Shown piece after piece: positions 1 through 6,230 of a stretch of DNA of 11,183 bases. Position numbers and translations under genes: made by a program. This DNA is from Candidatus Heimdallarchaeota archaeon. Lineage in GTDB: Archaea; Asgardarchaeota; Heimdallarchaeia; Heimdallarchaeales; Heimdallarchaeaceae. How positions within the stretch are numbered: the stretch's first letter is position 1; every line of letters begins with the position of its first letter. Where the stretch lies: NCBI GenBank assembly GCA_016839985.1, contig JAEOTG010000076.1:1-11183 (forward strand), written 5' to 3'. A model generated the notes under the pieces. The model was not told where the DNA came from and did not search any database. It saw only the letters and a program-made list of their open reading frames with translations.

Positions 1-2
1 AT

Positions 3-1019
3 AATACATTGGATACTTTTAACGAATTAAAAATTCCAGAAAGCATAACATACAATATCATTGATGGTTTTAATAGCGAATTGAAAAACAAGATTAGTGC
101 GTATGTAAACATGCTAGCTAAATACCTTTCATGGTTAAAAAGAGATAGATCATATAAAACTAAAGTTAAAAGTCTGGACCGAGCCCTTACCAGATTAAAA
201 GAAGAGGTACATGATTTTGAAAATAAAACCATGATTTCTTACGCAGAGATCATAAAATACGAAAAAGTTTCTGATGATATAGAATCTCTTATTCAAAATG
301 TTGATAGAAAGAAATTCCTTGAAGATGAAATTGAATCGCATGCAAATGAAGTAGAGCAGATTTCTAATACAATCGAAAAAAAAGAAAGCGAGCTAAGTGA
401 ACTAAAGAATCACCCTGGTTTTCTGCAACTAGAGAAGAATAAGAAAGAAATGGATCATATCGAAATATCGATTGCGAATAAGGTTTCAGAGATTAAGAAA
501 CTATGCAATAAAGTTTTACGAGCATCTGATACTCGAAAAATCAATTTAGATGATTCCTATAAAGAAATGATGAAAACGATGATCAAAGATCCTTTAGGAT
601 TATTTGCAAAAGAAGGAGAGGGATATAGAGGAATAAAAGCTATGCTAAGAGAGCTGAAAGAAATTTCAAAAGAACCAGCAATACAATTGAAGAAAGAGAA
701 ACTACAAAGAGCTTATGACAACATAGATGAGATACTTAACGATGAAATTTTAGAACTACAGAAAAGAGCTAAATTTATGATTCAACAAAGTGAAGCAATT
801 AGTTCTAAATTTAGTGAAATGCAACTAGATATAAAAATCAAAAAACTAGAAGAAGAGACTGATAATTTAAAGATCGATAGAAATAGAATAACACTCCCAT
901 TAAGAAGAGAGAAGGATGAAATAGAGGCAAAAATTTCATCCTTATCTAAATCAGTTGAAGAAAGGATTGTTGAATTTACAGATAAAACTTTGAAGCTACT
1001 TCTATATAGCACTTTATAA
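3..1019 (+). CDS. Coiled-coil protein, C-terminal part (5' end outside window)
   Basis: The reading frame is open from the first bases of the window, so the N-terminus probably lies upstream. The TTG at 9 is the first possible start but nothing supports it. The visible 338 residues are almost entirely charged helix rich in Glu, Lys, Leu and Ile with heptad-like spacing. A break of weaker coil tendency falls near residues 170-210 (counted from the TTG) and contains a DPLGLF stretch. No signal peptide, membrane segment, Walker motif or cysteine motif is visible. The arrangement would fit the coiled-coil portion of an SMC/Rad50-like or filament-forming protein, but no ATPase head is visible, so the function is unknown. 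The gene ends in TAA and is followed by a U-rich stretch. That it is a real coding region is fairly sure; any assignment beyond coiled coil would be a guess. Confidence 0.75.
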   Translation, partial: NTLDTFNELKIPESITYNIIDGFNSELKNKISAYVNMLAKYLSWLKRDRSYKTKVKSLDRALTRLKEEVHDFENKTMISYAEIIKYEKVSDDIESLIQNVDRKKFLEDEIESHANEVEQISNTIEKKESELSELKNHPGFLQLEKNKKEMDHIEISIANKVSEIKKLCNKVLRASDTRKINLDDSYKEMMKTMIKDPLGLFAKEGEGYRGIKAMLRELKEISKEPAIQLKKEKLQRAYDNIDEILNDEILELQKRAKFMIQQSEAISSKFSEMQLDIKIKKLEEETDNLKIDRNRITLPLRREKDEIEAKISSLSKSVEERIVEFTDKTLKLLLYSTL

Positions 1020-1025
1020 AAGGAG

Positions 1026-1043
1026 TTTTTTCATTTTTCTTTT
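1026..1043 (+). terminator. T-rich terminator after the first coiled-coil gene
   Basis: Runs of six, five and four T residues (1026-1031, 1034-1038, 1040-1043) begin six bases after the TAA stop. Archaeal RNA polymerase commonly terminates at such U-rich stretches without a hairpin. Placement is seen in the sequence; function is inferred. Confidence 0.5.
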
Positions 1044-1048
1044 AATAA

Positions 1049-1112
1049 CAGTATAAATTATTTTGTCCGAAATTCTTACCTTTTATTTCCCCAATAGAAT
1101 AAGTCTTAAATT
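1049..1112 (+). promoter_or_regulatory. Candidate promoter region of the nicotinate phosphoribosyltransferase gene
   Basis: Two TATA-like stretches lie here: GTATAAATTA (1051-1060) and TCTTAAATT (1104-1112). The second is centred about 28 bases before the ATG at 1136. If used, it would give a leaderless or nearly leaderless mRNA and would exclude the upstream GTG at 1121 as a start. The first has the better TATA match but would give a leader of over 50 bases. The choice cannot be settled from sequence alone. Confidence 0.35.
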
Positions 1113-1135
1113 CCTATTAGGTGTGTTGTAAATAT

Positions 1136-2338
1136 ATGGTTCAAGATAAAAATTGGATTGCTACACAAGAAGAGATTGTTCAGGGTAAAACGACAGATGT
1201 TTATTTCTTAAGAACAAAAGAATGTTTAGTAAAAGACAATCTAGATAAAACTAGAGTTTGGGCTGAAGTAACAACAGGAGGGATACCAAGAGGAGGAAAA
1301 AGATTATTATTTCTGGGAATTCAAGATGCATTACGACTCTTTTCTCAAGCTCAACTAAATGTAAATGTGTATGCAATTAAGGAAGGCACAATTTTACCTC
1401 ACAAAGATATAAATGGTGTAAGAATTCCATTTCTAGTTATTGAAGGAGCTTATGGTGATTTTGCTATTTTTGAAACGCCTTTGTTAGGATGTCTTTGTTT
1501 TCAATCTGGCGTGGGAACCTCAGCTGTAAAACTTAGAATTGCTGCTCAAAACCGCTCTTTACTTTCTTTTGGTATAAGAAGAATGCCTCCTGCTATTGCA
1601 CCGGTCATTGACAGAGCTTGTTATATTGCAGGTTTTGATGGTATTTCATGTGTTTTAAGCGCTGAAAAACTCGGAATACCAGCAACAGGAACCATTCCCC
1701 ATGCTCTTATTATGCTGGAAGACGGTATTGTTAACGCTGTAAAATCCTTTGATTCTAATATTGATAAATCAGTACCAAGGATTGTTTTATCAGATACTTT
1801 CAATGATGAAAGAATAGAAGTATTACAAGCTTTGGAAGCTTTAGGCGAAAAACTTACAGGAGTTAGATTAGATACACCTGGATCAAGAAGAGGAGATTTA
1901 ATAGAGATTATCCAAGAAATCAAATGGGAACTAAAGCTGCGAAAACGAGAGGATGTAAAGATATTTCTAAGTGGAGGACTAACTGAAGAAACTATTTTGG
2001 AATACAGAGATTTTGCAGACGGATTTGGTATTGGAACTTATGTATCTAATAGTCCAACAGTGGATTTTGCACTTGACATAGTTGAAATTGAAGATAAAGC
2101 AATTGCAAAAAGAGGGAAGTTTGCAGGAAGAAAACAAATAGGTTTTTGTTCAAAATGTCAAATCTATTTGTGTGAAGAATTTTCAGTTGAAGAAATTATC
2201 TGCCCTTCGTGCAAAGAAGTGATGGAGAAAAAACTGGAAAAAATTATGGAAAATGGTAGAATTATATCAAAGATTCCAACAGAACAACAAACAAGAGATT
2301 TTGTACTTCAACAAATTGATGCAATTGATAGCATGTAA
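1136..2338 (+). CDS. pncB: Nicotinate phosphoribosyltransferase, archaeal type with C-terminal zinc ribbon
   Basis: Catalyses the ATP-assisted transfer of phosphoribose from PRPP to nicotinate, giving nicotinate mononucleotide for NAD salvage (Preiss-Handler pathway) in the cytoplasm. With the ATG at 1136 the product is 400 aa, usual for the archaeal family. Visible family signatures: TTDVYFLRT near residue 19, SGVGTSA near 124, GTIPHALIM near 185, DTPGSRRGD near 246 for substrate contacts, and FLSGGL (277-282) plus DGFGIGTYV (295-303), which form the phosphate-binding end of the barrel. Two CxxC pairs (C338/C341 and C356/C359) make the zinc ribbon typical of archaeal members. An in-frame GTG at 1121 would add five residues (MCCKY) with no family support, and a candidate TATA element argues against it. 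The gene stands alone between T-rich or hairpin sequences. The family assignment is strong; preference for nicotinate over nicotinamide is inferred from the family. Confidence 0.9.
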   Translation: MVQDKNWIATQEEIVQGKTTDVYFLRTKECLVKDNLDKTRVWAEVTTGGIPRGGKRLLFLGIQDALRLFSQAQLNVNVYAIKEGTILPHKDINGVRIPFLVIEGAYGDFAIFETPLLGCLCFQSGVGTSAVKLRIAAQNRSLLSFGIRRMPPAIAPVIDRACYIAGFDGISCVLSAEKLGIPATGTIPHALIMLEDGIVNAVKSFDSNIDKSVPRIVLSDTFNDERIEVLQALEALGEKLTGVRLDTPGSRRGDLIEIIQEIKWELKLRKREDVKIFLSGGLTEETILEYRDFADGFGIGTYVSNSPTVDFALDIVEIEDKAIAKRGKFAGRKQIGFCSKCQIYLCEEFSVEEIICPSCKEVMEKKLEKIMENGRIISKIPTEQQTRDFVLQQIDAIDSM

Positions 2339-2343
2339 GGATA

Positions 2344-2360
2344 TTGGGCTTTTTGCCCAA
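2344..2360 (+). terminator. Hairpin after the nicotinate phosphoribosyltransferase gene
   Basis: A perfect 6-bp stem (TTGGGC / GCCCAA) closes a loop of five T residues, starting six bases after the TAA stop. It is not followed by a T run, so it is not a classical intrinsic terminator. It may protect the mRNA 3' end or help termination. The structure is visible; the role is inferred. Confidence 0.4.
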
Positions 2361-2411
2361 CCAAATAAATTTAAAAGCAATGTTGATATAAATGTACTAA
2401 TAATAGCTTTA

Positions 2412-2446
2412 TTTATAAGATAAAGTAAAGTATCAAAGAAGTAGGT
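2412..2446 (+). promoter_or_regulatory. Promoter and ribosome-binding site of the Roadblock gene
   Basis: A TATA-like TTTATAAG (2412-2419) is centred about 39 bases before the ATG, placing transcription start near 2441. An AGGT (2443-2446) lies seven bases before the ATG at 2454 and fits a Shine-Dalgarno site. The resulting leader would be only about 13 bases. This supports separate transcription of the Roadblock gene from its upstream neighbour. Confidence 0.45.
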
Positions 2447-2453
2447 AATCCAA

Positions 2454-2843
2454 ATGGCGTTTGGAATAACATTTGAAAACAAAACAAATGAACTGAAAAC
2501 AACTTTAAGTGATTTGAAAATTAAAGTACCAGAAATAGAAAGCGCAGCTATTGTATCAATTGAAGGATTACCTATAGCATCTGTTCTTCCTCAAGAGATA
2601 GAAGAAGCACGTTTAGCTGCGATGACAGCAGCAATGTTATCTTTAGGAGAAAGAGTAGCTCAAGAGATGCAGAGAGGAGAGCTAGAAAAAATCTTTATCG
2701 AAGGAGCTTATGGTTATATTATCACTATAGCTGCAGGTCAAAATGCAGTTTTGACAGTTTCTGCAAGAAAAGAAGCTAAGCTAGGTCTTGTTTTTCTTGA
2801 TATGGCTAGAGCTGGTCAAGAAGTAGAAAGACAACTAAGCTGA
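2454..2843 (+). CDS. Roadblock/LC7 domain protein
   Basis: A 129-aa protein that is essentially one Roadblock/LC7 domain. The domain runs from about residue 15 to 125 and has the usual elements: VSIEGLPIAS (strand and turn, near 34-43), a long Ala-rich helix (EEARLAAMTAAMLSLGERVA), the strand pair ending IFIEGAYGYIITIAAGQNAVLTV, and the C-terminal helix. Members of this fold dimerise and act as platforms or GTPase-activating partners of small Ras-like GTPases (MglB in bacteria, Ragulator/LAMTOR and dynein light chains in eukaryotes). Asgard archaea carry many copies. No GTPase of the Ras type is encoded next to it here, so its partner is unknown. The start is the ATG with an AGGT upstream. 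The domain call is strong; the pathway is not deducible. Confidence 0.88.
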   Translation: MAFGITFENKTNELKTTLSDLKIKVPEIESAAIVSIEGLPIASVLPQEIEEARLAAMTAAMLSLGERVAQEMQRGELEKIFIEGAYGYIITIAAGQNAVLTVSARKEAKLGLVFLDMARAGQEVERQLS

Positions 2844-2874
2844 TTTGATATTTTAGTTAAAATCCATAACTTCA

Positions 2875-2881
2875 TTTTTTT
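2875..2881 (+). terminator. T7 stretch after the Roadblock gene
   Basis: Seven consecutive T residues lie 31 bases beyond the TGA stop, a plausible archaeal U-rich terminator. It also marks where native sequence precedes the mobile element. Bases 2882-3007 hold no recognisable gene. Confidence 0.35.
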
Positions 2882-3010
2882 AGTGTACTTAAAGACTAGC
2901 TATTAGTGCTTTTATAACTGTAATGAACTGTTGAGTGAAATACTACTCGATCTTACCAAAAAAGAAAAAACAATATCTGAATAAATAAAGAAAACATAGG
3001 TGTGTAAGTA

Positions 3011-3181
3011 AGAATAGGCATAGCAGCGAAAATACAAGGAGTGTCAGCTAGTACACTGAGAAGGTGGGAAAGAGAAGAGAAACTCCTACCACATGGGAGA
3101 ACAAGAGGAGGGCACAGGAGATACAAACGCTTATATTTGCTAGGGGAAGAGAAAGAGGAAAACGAACCTCAGCACAAATAA
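3011..3181 (+). pseudogene. tnpA: IS607-type transposase remnant: MerR-like HTH domain only
   Basis: This frame reads RIGIAAKIQGVSASTLRRWE and then continues with a GGHRRY motif before TAA at 3179-3181. It is a close match to the N-terminal MerR-like DNA-binding domain of IS607 serine transposases, where the recognition helix is followed by a wing with GGHRRY. Only about 56 residues exist; the resolvase domain with its catalytic Ser, normally some 150 residues, is missing. There is no usable start: the frame has a GTG at 3002 followed directly by TAA (3005-3007), and the next in-frame GTG (3041) lies inside the helix-turn-helix. It is therefore either a broken gene or a short DNA-binding protein started at a non-standard codon. 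The tnpB start follows 13 bases later, as in intact IS607 elements. The domain call is strong; its being non-functional is an inference. Confidence 0.75.
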
Positions 3182-3194
3182 ATGGTGCTGGGCT

Positions 3195-5201
3195 ATGCTG
3201 AAATTTTCTTGGTTTAAATACCAATCTATGTATGATATTTTGAAGAAGATGTGCACACAAGTGACCACCAGCTCTCAAACATATCACCCTCTCATCTTAG
3301 ACAAGGTGATGAGAAGTTACCAAGTGGCGCTGAAGTGTGACTCACAAGTACAACGAGAAGAAATTAACAAACGAATACGAAGGTTAGAAGAGAGACAAAC
3401 AACTCTCCTCACCCAAGATGTGGTAAAACAAGCAGTTGAACTCTACCGCTCTAATCCTAAAGAAAGGTTCTTTGTACGACAACTGGGGAAAGCAGTAGGA
3501 AAGAATCCCAACGTCGCTGAAAGTGCTTATCACTGGCTCCAGATATCAGTGAAGGGAAAAATAGACAAAGAACAGAAAGTGCAAGGGATGCTCAACTTTC
3601 TAGTGAAAAATCCCCAACAAGAGGTAGAGTGGATGATCTTTGGTCGTTCACCCTATACTGAAAACAGTTTAGGAAAATATTGGAAACTGAAAAGAAGATA
3701 TATTATCAACTTGCTAACCAGTTCGAGACTCCACCTAGATGCTTATAGTAGAAAGAAGCAAAGGAACTACTATTTCTCCAACGCTTTGGTGTTTAATGGA
3801 GCGCTTCCTACTTATACTCAACAAGATATCGTGCAAGGAATCGATGATGCTCTAGCTTACCAAACCAACACTTTCTCAACCTTACACACTCTCTCGAAGA
3901 ACCAGCAAGCGTTTCTAAACAAACTCCATCTCTTAAAACAAGAACAACAAGTGGTCGTACCGTTTGTAACCTCGTGGATCAATAGTTATCAATCTTCACG
4001 TTGGAAAAGTCTCAAAAAACTATCTAAGGAACTAGCTGTTATCATAGGTAAACCTTCTCGAAAACTCTTTTCTGCTGTCAGGCAGATAGTTGTTTTCACA
4101 CTCTTTGATCATTTCATGCAGAGTGTCCCTCAGTTACTCAAAGGTTTACCTGTAGCAAGACTTGTTCCCCTCCCATTTAAAAAAAAGAAGAAAGGAAGAT
4201 TACCAATAAAATTACTAATGGGTAAAAATTATGTTATCACCCGTGAAGGGAATGCAAGCGAATTGACCAGACACGTAAAGAAGAAAGGTAAAACCACTTT
4301 AGGTTTCCCACAAATGGGGAAGAAGAAGCTTACAACTCAGGTGTTGTTTCCACCAAAAGTGTTAGAATATCTGCAAAATGGTGCAGAAATCAAGGTCTTT
4401 CAAGTGAGTAGTGGAGGAGCTCCAAGTTTCAAACCCCGCGTAGATGTGGTGCTAGAAGGCACCCACAACTGTTTCCGTTCCTCTACTCTTCTCCACAGTT
4501 ATCTCTCTCAAATTCCAAAAGGGAGGAAGAAGGTGCTAGGTATAGATATCAACCGGTTAGGAGAATATATAGTGGTGTTCAATACCCCTGTTCAGCTTCC
4601 TAATGATTTAATGATTTTAGCTGCACGCTACCAGAAGTTAACAAATAAAGTCTTAAAGCAATTAAGTAGAAAATTCCACAATAAGTGTAAGGTTTACAAT
4701 AGTCGAGGAGCGTGTAAACTCAAAGGTGAGCTCAACCGAGTCTACAAACGTCGTAGTCGTCTTCTTCGAGAAATCATTCATCGTCTTCCTCATTTTCTAG
4801 CAGCAGTGATGGTGAAGAAACAATGTCAGACTCTGAAGATCGAAGAGTTAACTGCTGATCCTGCAGGTACGAAAGGAGAGTTAGCTAAAGCTATTTACAA
4901 CATGCCTGACTCTCTGTATATCTATAAAAAGGCTGTCTGGTTAGCATCTTTAGAGTTAGGTTATGATGTGCAGTTAGAAGCGGTCCCACCTTATCATACT
5001 AGCTCCAGACACTATGGTTGTGGAGGGACGATTGCTCGTGGTCCTGGACAGCATGACTTTGCTCCTTGTTCGAAATGTGGTCAGCAGGTTAACACTCACA
5101 AGAATGCTGCTCTTAACATCGCTTCCTTCAAAGGTACACTCCTTCCTTACAATCTCTTCCCCTCAACACACGTGAGGGGTTCAATTTTAAACGACGGTTA
5201 G
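3195..5201 (+). CDS. tnpB: Large TnpB-like (IS607-type) RuvC protein with altered RuvC-III site
   Basis: A 668-aa relative of TnpB, the RNA-guided nuclease of IS200/IS605 and IS607 elements and ancestor of Cas12. Typical TnpB proteins are near 400 aa. The extra length lies in the N-terminal half (about residues 30-330), which is helical, basic and without recognised motifs, in the place of the REC/WED lobe. A Lys cluster (PFKKKKKGR, 327-335) precedes a strand-rich part (about 395-420). RuvC-I is VLGIDINRLGEYIVVF with D451; RuvC-II is LKIEELTADP with E550. The zinc ribbon has C625/C628, but its first pair is H606/C609 instead of two Cys. RuvC-III reads VNTHKNAALNIA: the usual DRDxNAAxNI acids are Asn633 and His635. 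The missing Asp suggests a nuclease-dead or rearranged protein. No frameshift or internal stop is seen, so the frame is being kept. The start is the ATG at 3195, 13 bases after the HTH remnant. Composition differs from neighbouring genes. Confidence 0.85.
   Translation: MLKFSWFKYQSMYDILKKMCTQVTTSSQTYHPLILDKVMRSYQVALKCDSQVQREEINKRIRRLEERQTTLLTQDVVKQAVELYRSNPKERFFVRQLGKAVGKNPNVAESAYHWLQISVKGKIDKEQKVQGMLNFLVKNPQQEVEWMIFGRSPYTENSLGKYWKLKRRYIINLLTSSRLHLDAYSRKKQRNYYFSNALVFNGALPTYTQQDIVQGIDDALAYQTNTFSTLHTLSKNQQAFLNKLHLLKQEQQVVVPFVTSWINSYQSSRWKSLKKLSKELAVIIGKPSRKLFSAVRQIVVFTLFDHFMQSVPQLLKGLPVARLVPLPFKKKKKGRLPIKLLMGKNYVITREGNASELTRHVKKKGKTTLGFPQMGKKKLTTQVLFPPKVLEYLQNGAEIKVFQVSSGGAPSFKPRVDVVLEGTHNCFRSSTLLHSYLSQIPKGRKKVLGIDINRLGEYIVVFNTPVQLPNDLMILAARYQKLTNKVLKQLSRKFHNKCKVYNSRGACKLKGELNRVYKRRSRLLREIIHRLPHFLAAVMVKKQCQTLKIEELTADPAGTKGELAKAIYNMPDSLYIYKKAVWLASLELGYDVQLEAVPPYHTSSRHYGCGGTIARGPGQHDFAPCSKCGQQVNTHKNAALNIASFKGTLLPYNLFPSTHVRGSILNDG
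5159..5179 (+). ncRNA. Candidate omegaRNA 3' hairpin at the end of tnpB
   Basis: A perfect 7-bp stem (CCCCTCA / TGAGGGG) with a 7-base loop lies inside the last 15 codons of the TnpB-like gene. In TnpB systems the guide RNA scaffold overlaps the 3' end of tnpB and ends at the element's right end, with the guide coming from the flank. The poorly conserved C-terminal tail of the protein here fits a stretch constrained at the RNA level. Only the hairpin is seen; the rest of the RNA (probably starting in the last 100-150 bases of the gene) and its 3' limit are not determined. Confidence 0.45.
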
Positions 5202-5248
5202 AAAGCCTTTAGCAAGTTTAACCAAGTTTCATAACGTGTGTCATATTA

Positions 5249-5266
5249 CGAAAAATCTTTAAAAAC
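5249..5266 (+). promoter_or_regulatory. BRE/TATA promoter of the COG1340-like gene
   Basis: CGAAAAATC followed by TTTAAAAAC (5258-5266) matches the archaeal BRE plus TATA layout. Transcription would begin near 5288, six to nine bases before the TTG codons at 5294 and 5297. It lies downstream of the TnpB stop, so this gene is transcribed independently of the mobile element. Confidence 0.5.
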
Positions 5267-5293
5267 AATTGATTCCTCCTCTCTTGAGCTGAT

Positions 5294-6205
5294 TTGTTGC
5301 ACAAGGTAAATGAAGATCATGATAATAGTGAAGACTTAATCGTTAGATTAGGAAAATTAGAAGAAGAAATTAGAGCTCTTTCTATGCATAGAAATGAACA
5401 CAATCAGCTTACAAAAGAAAATCTATCTAAACGTAATGAAACCGTTAAGCAAATTAACCAGCTCCTTGAAAAGGCAAAAGAAAATAAGAAAAATCGTGAT
5501 GAATTAAATACCCAAGTTAAACAATTGAAAAAAAATAGAAAAGAGATTCAAGATAATTTACAGGAAAACAAAAAAACGTTAGATGAGATAGCAGAGAAAG
5601 AAGAAACTACTAACAAAGCAGATATCCAACGAAAAAGAAAGCAAATGAGAGGACTGAATAGTAAAATAGACAAACTGGAATGGGAGCTACAAACTAGTGT
5701 CTTAAGTCCAGATCAAGAGAAAGAAATGGTTCAATTATTAGAAAAACACTCAGAGCAATTAAATAAAATTGCAGAACAAGTTCATATCACAACTCAACAA
5801 ACCAGTTTGTGGAGGGAAATCGCGTCTTTACAAAAACAGGTTAACAAATTATACAATCAAATTATAGATTATGCAAAGGAATCTCAGATATACCATAATC
5901 TAATGAATCAGCATTATCATCAAGTAAATGCACTAAGGAGGTTAGAAAGAGAACATCAGAAACTTTTTCTTGAAAACAAAAAAATAGCAGATAATTTTCA
6001 TCGTGAATTTCTTTCCAAAGTTTCAGAAAAAAATGAGTTACGCAATCAATTGAAAGATTTTAAACAGAAAGTTAGAAAACAAATGCGTGATAAACTAAAA
6101 ACAGATGTTGAGGAAAGCACTCAAAAAGCTTATGAGAAATACGAGAAAGGAGAAAATTTATCGATGGAAGAATTCAGACTCCTTGTAGAAAAAGGACTAA
6201 TTTAG
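5294..6205 (+). CDS. COG1340-type archaeal coiled-coil protein
   Basis: A 303-aa protein that is coiled coil over nearly its full length (about residues 15-270), rich in Lys, Glu, Gln and Asn, with no membrane segment. Two landmarks match the archaeal COG1340 family: the central LEWELQTSVLSPDQEKEMV block (128-146), where the coil probably turns back, and the C-terminal KAYEKYEKGENLSMEEFRLL block (278-297), a short helical module. The family has no established function; involvement with nucleic acid or ribosomes has been only a speculation from its charge. No ATG lies before residue 31, so initiation must be at TTG 5294 or the adjacent TTG 5297, consistent with a TATA element 30 bases upstream and an almost leaderless message. 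The gene converges on the next gene with 13 bases between the stops. The family call is fairly sure; the start is uncertain by one codon. Confidence 0.8.
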   Translation: MLHKVNEDHDNSEDLIVRLGKLEEEIRALSMHRNEHNQLTKENLSKRNETVKQINQLLEKAKENKKNRDELNTQVKQLKKNRKEIQDNLQENKKTLDEIAEKEETTNKADIQRKRKQMRGLNSKIDKLEWELQTSVLSPDQEKEMVQLLEKHSEQLNKIAEQVHITTQQTSLWREIASLQKQVNKLYNQIIDYAKESQIYHNLMNQHYHQVNALRRLEREHQKLFLENKKIADNFHREFLSKVSEKNELRNQLKDFKQKVRKQMRDKLKTDVEESTQKAYEKYEKGENLSMEEFRLLVEKGLI

Positions 6206-6215
6206 AATTAGAACA

Positions 6216-6230
6216 TTTTTATTGTTTTTT
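6216..6230 (+). terminator. T-rich stretch ending the COG1340-like transcript
   Basis: Runs of five and six T (6216-6220 and 6225-6230) begin 10 bases after the stop and run into the 3' end of the opposite gene. They could stop plus-strand transcription before it enters the convergent gene. Confidence 0.4.

Larger units (their letters stand above)
3008..5201 (+). mobile_element. Decayed IS607-like element with a large TnpB
   Basis: The stretch contains, in the IS607 order, a MerR-type helix-turn-helix remnant of the serine transposase followed by a tnpB-like gene. The serine-recombinase catalytic domain is absent, so the copy could not move itself unless a recombinase is supplied elsewhere. 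By eye the segment is richer in G+C and uses more C-ending codons than its A+T-rich neighbours, which suggests transfer. IS607 elements make no target duplication and have no fixed terminal inverted repeats, so the ends cannot be set from this copy. The limits given are the coding content only; true ends are probably a little outside (roughly 2990 to 5240). Confidence 0.7.

Noticed and set aside
1121..1135. GTG start adding five residues to the nicotinate phosphoribosyltransferase
   Set aside because: The extra MCCKY is not expected in the family, and one candidate TATA element would put this codon upstream of the transcript start.
1621..1923. Open minus-strand frame inside the nicotinate phosphoribosyltransferase gene
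   Set aside because: Antisense shadow rich in Ser and Ile, with no start context and fully covered by a conserved enzyme gene.
2267..2482. Minus-strand frame across the gap before the Roadblock gene
   Set aside because: Overlaps both flanking genes and the Roadblock promoter and has no protein-like features.
2882..3007. Possible left end of the IS607-like element or a small gene
   Set aside because: No conserved frame and no repeat matching the right side; IS607 ends lack diagnostic repeats, so no boundary can be claimed.
3048..3287. Open minus-strand frame of 79 codons opposite the transposase remnant
   Set aside because: It lies antisense to the clear HTH domain and the start of the TnpB-like gene, has low-complexity hydrophobic content and no recognisable domain.
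5196..5223. GGTTA ... TAACC inverted repeat just after the TnpB stop
   Set aside because: Only 5-bp arms with an 18-base loop; not enough to call an element end or terminator.
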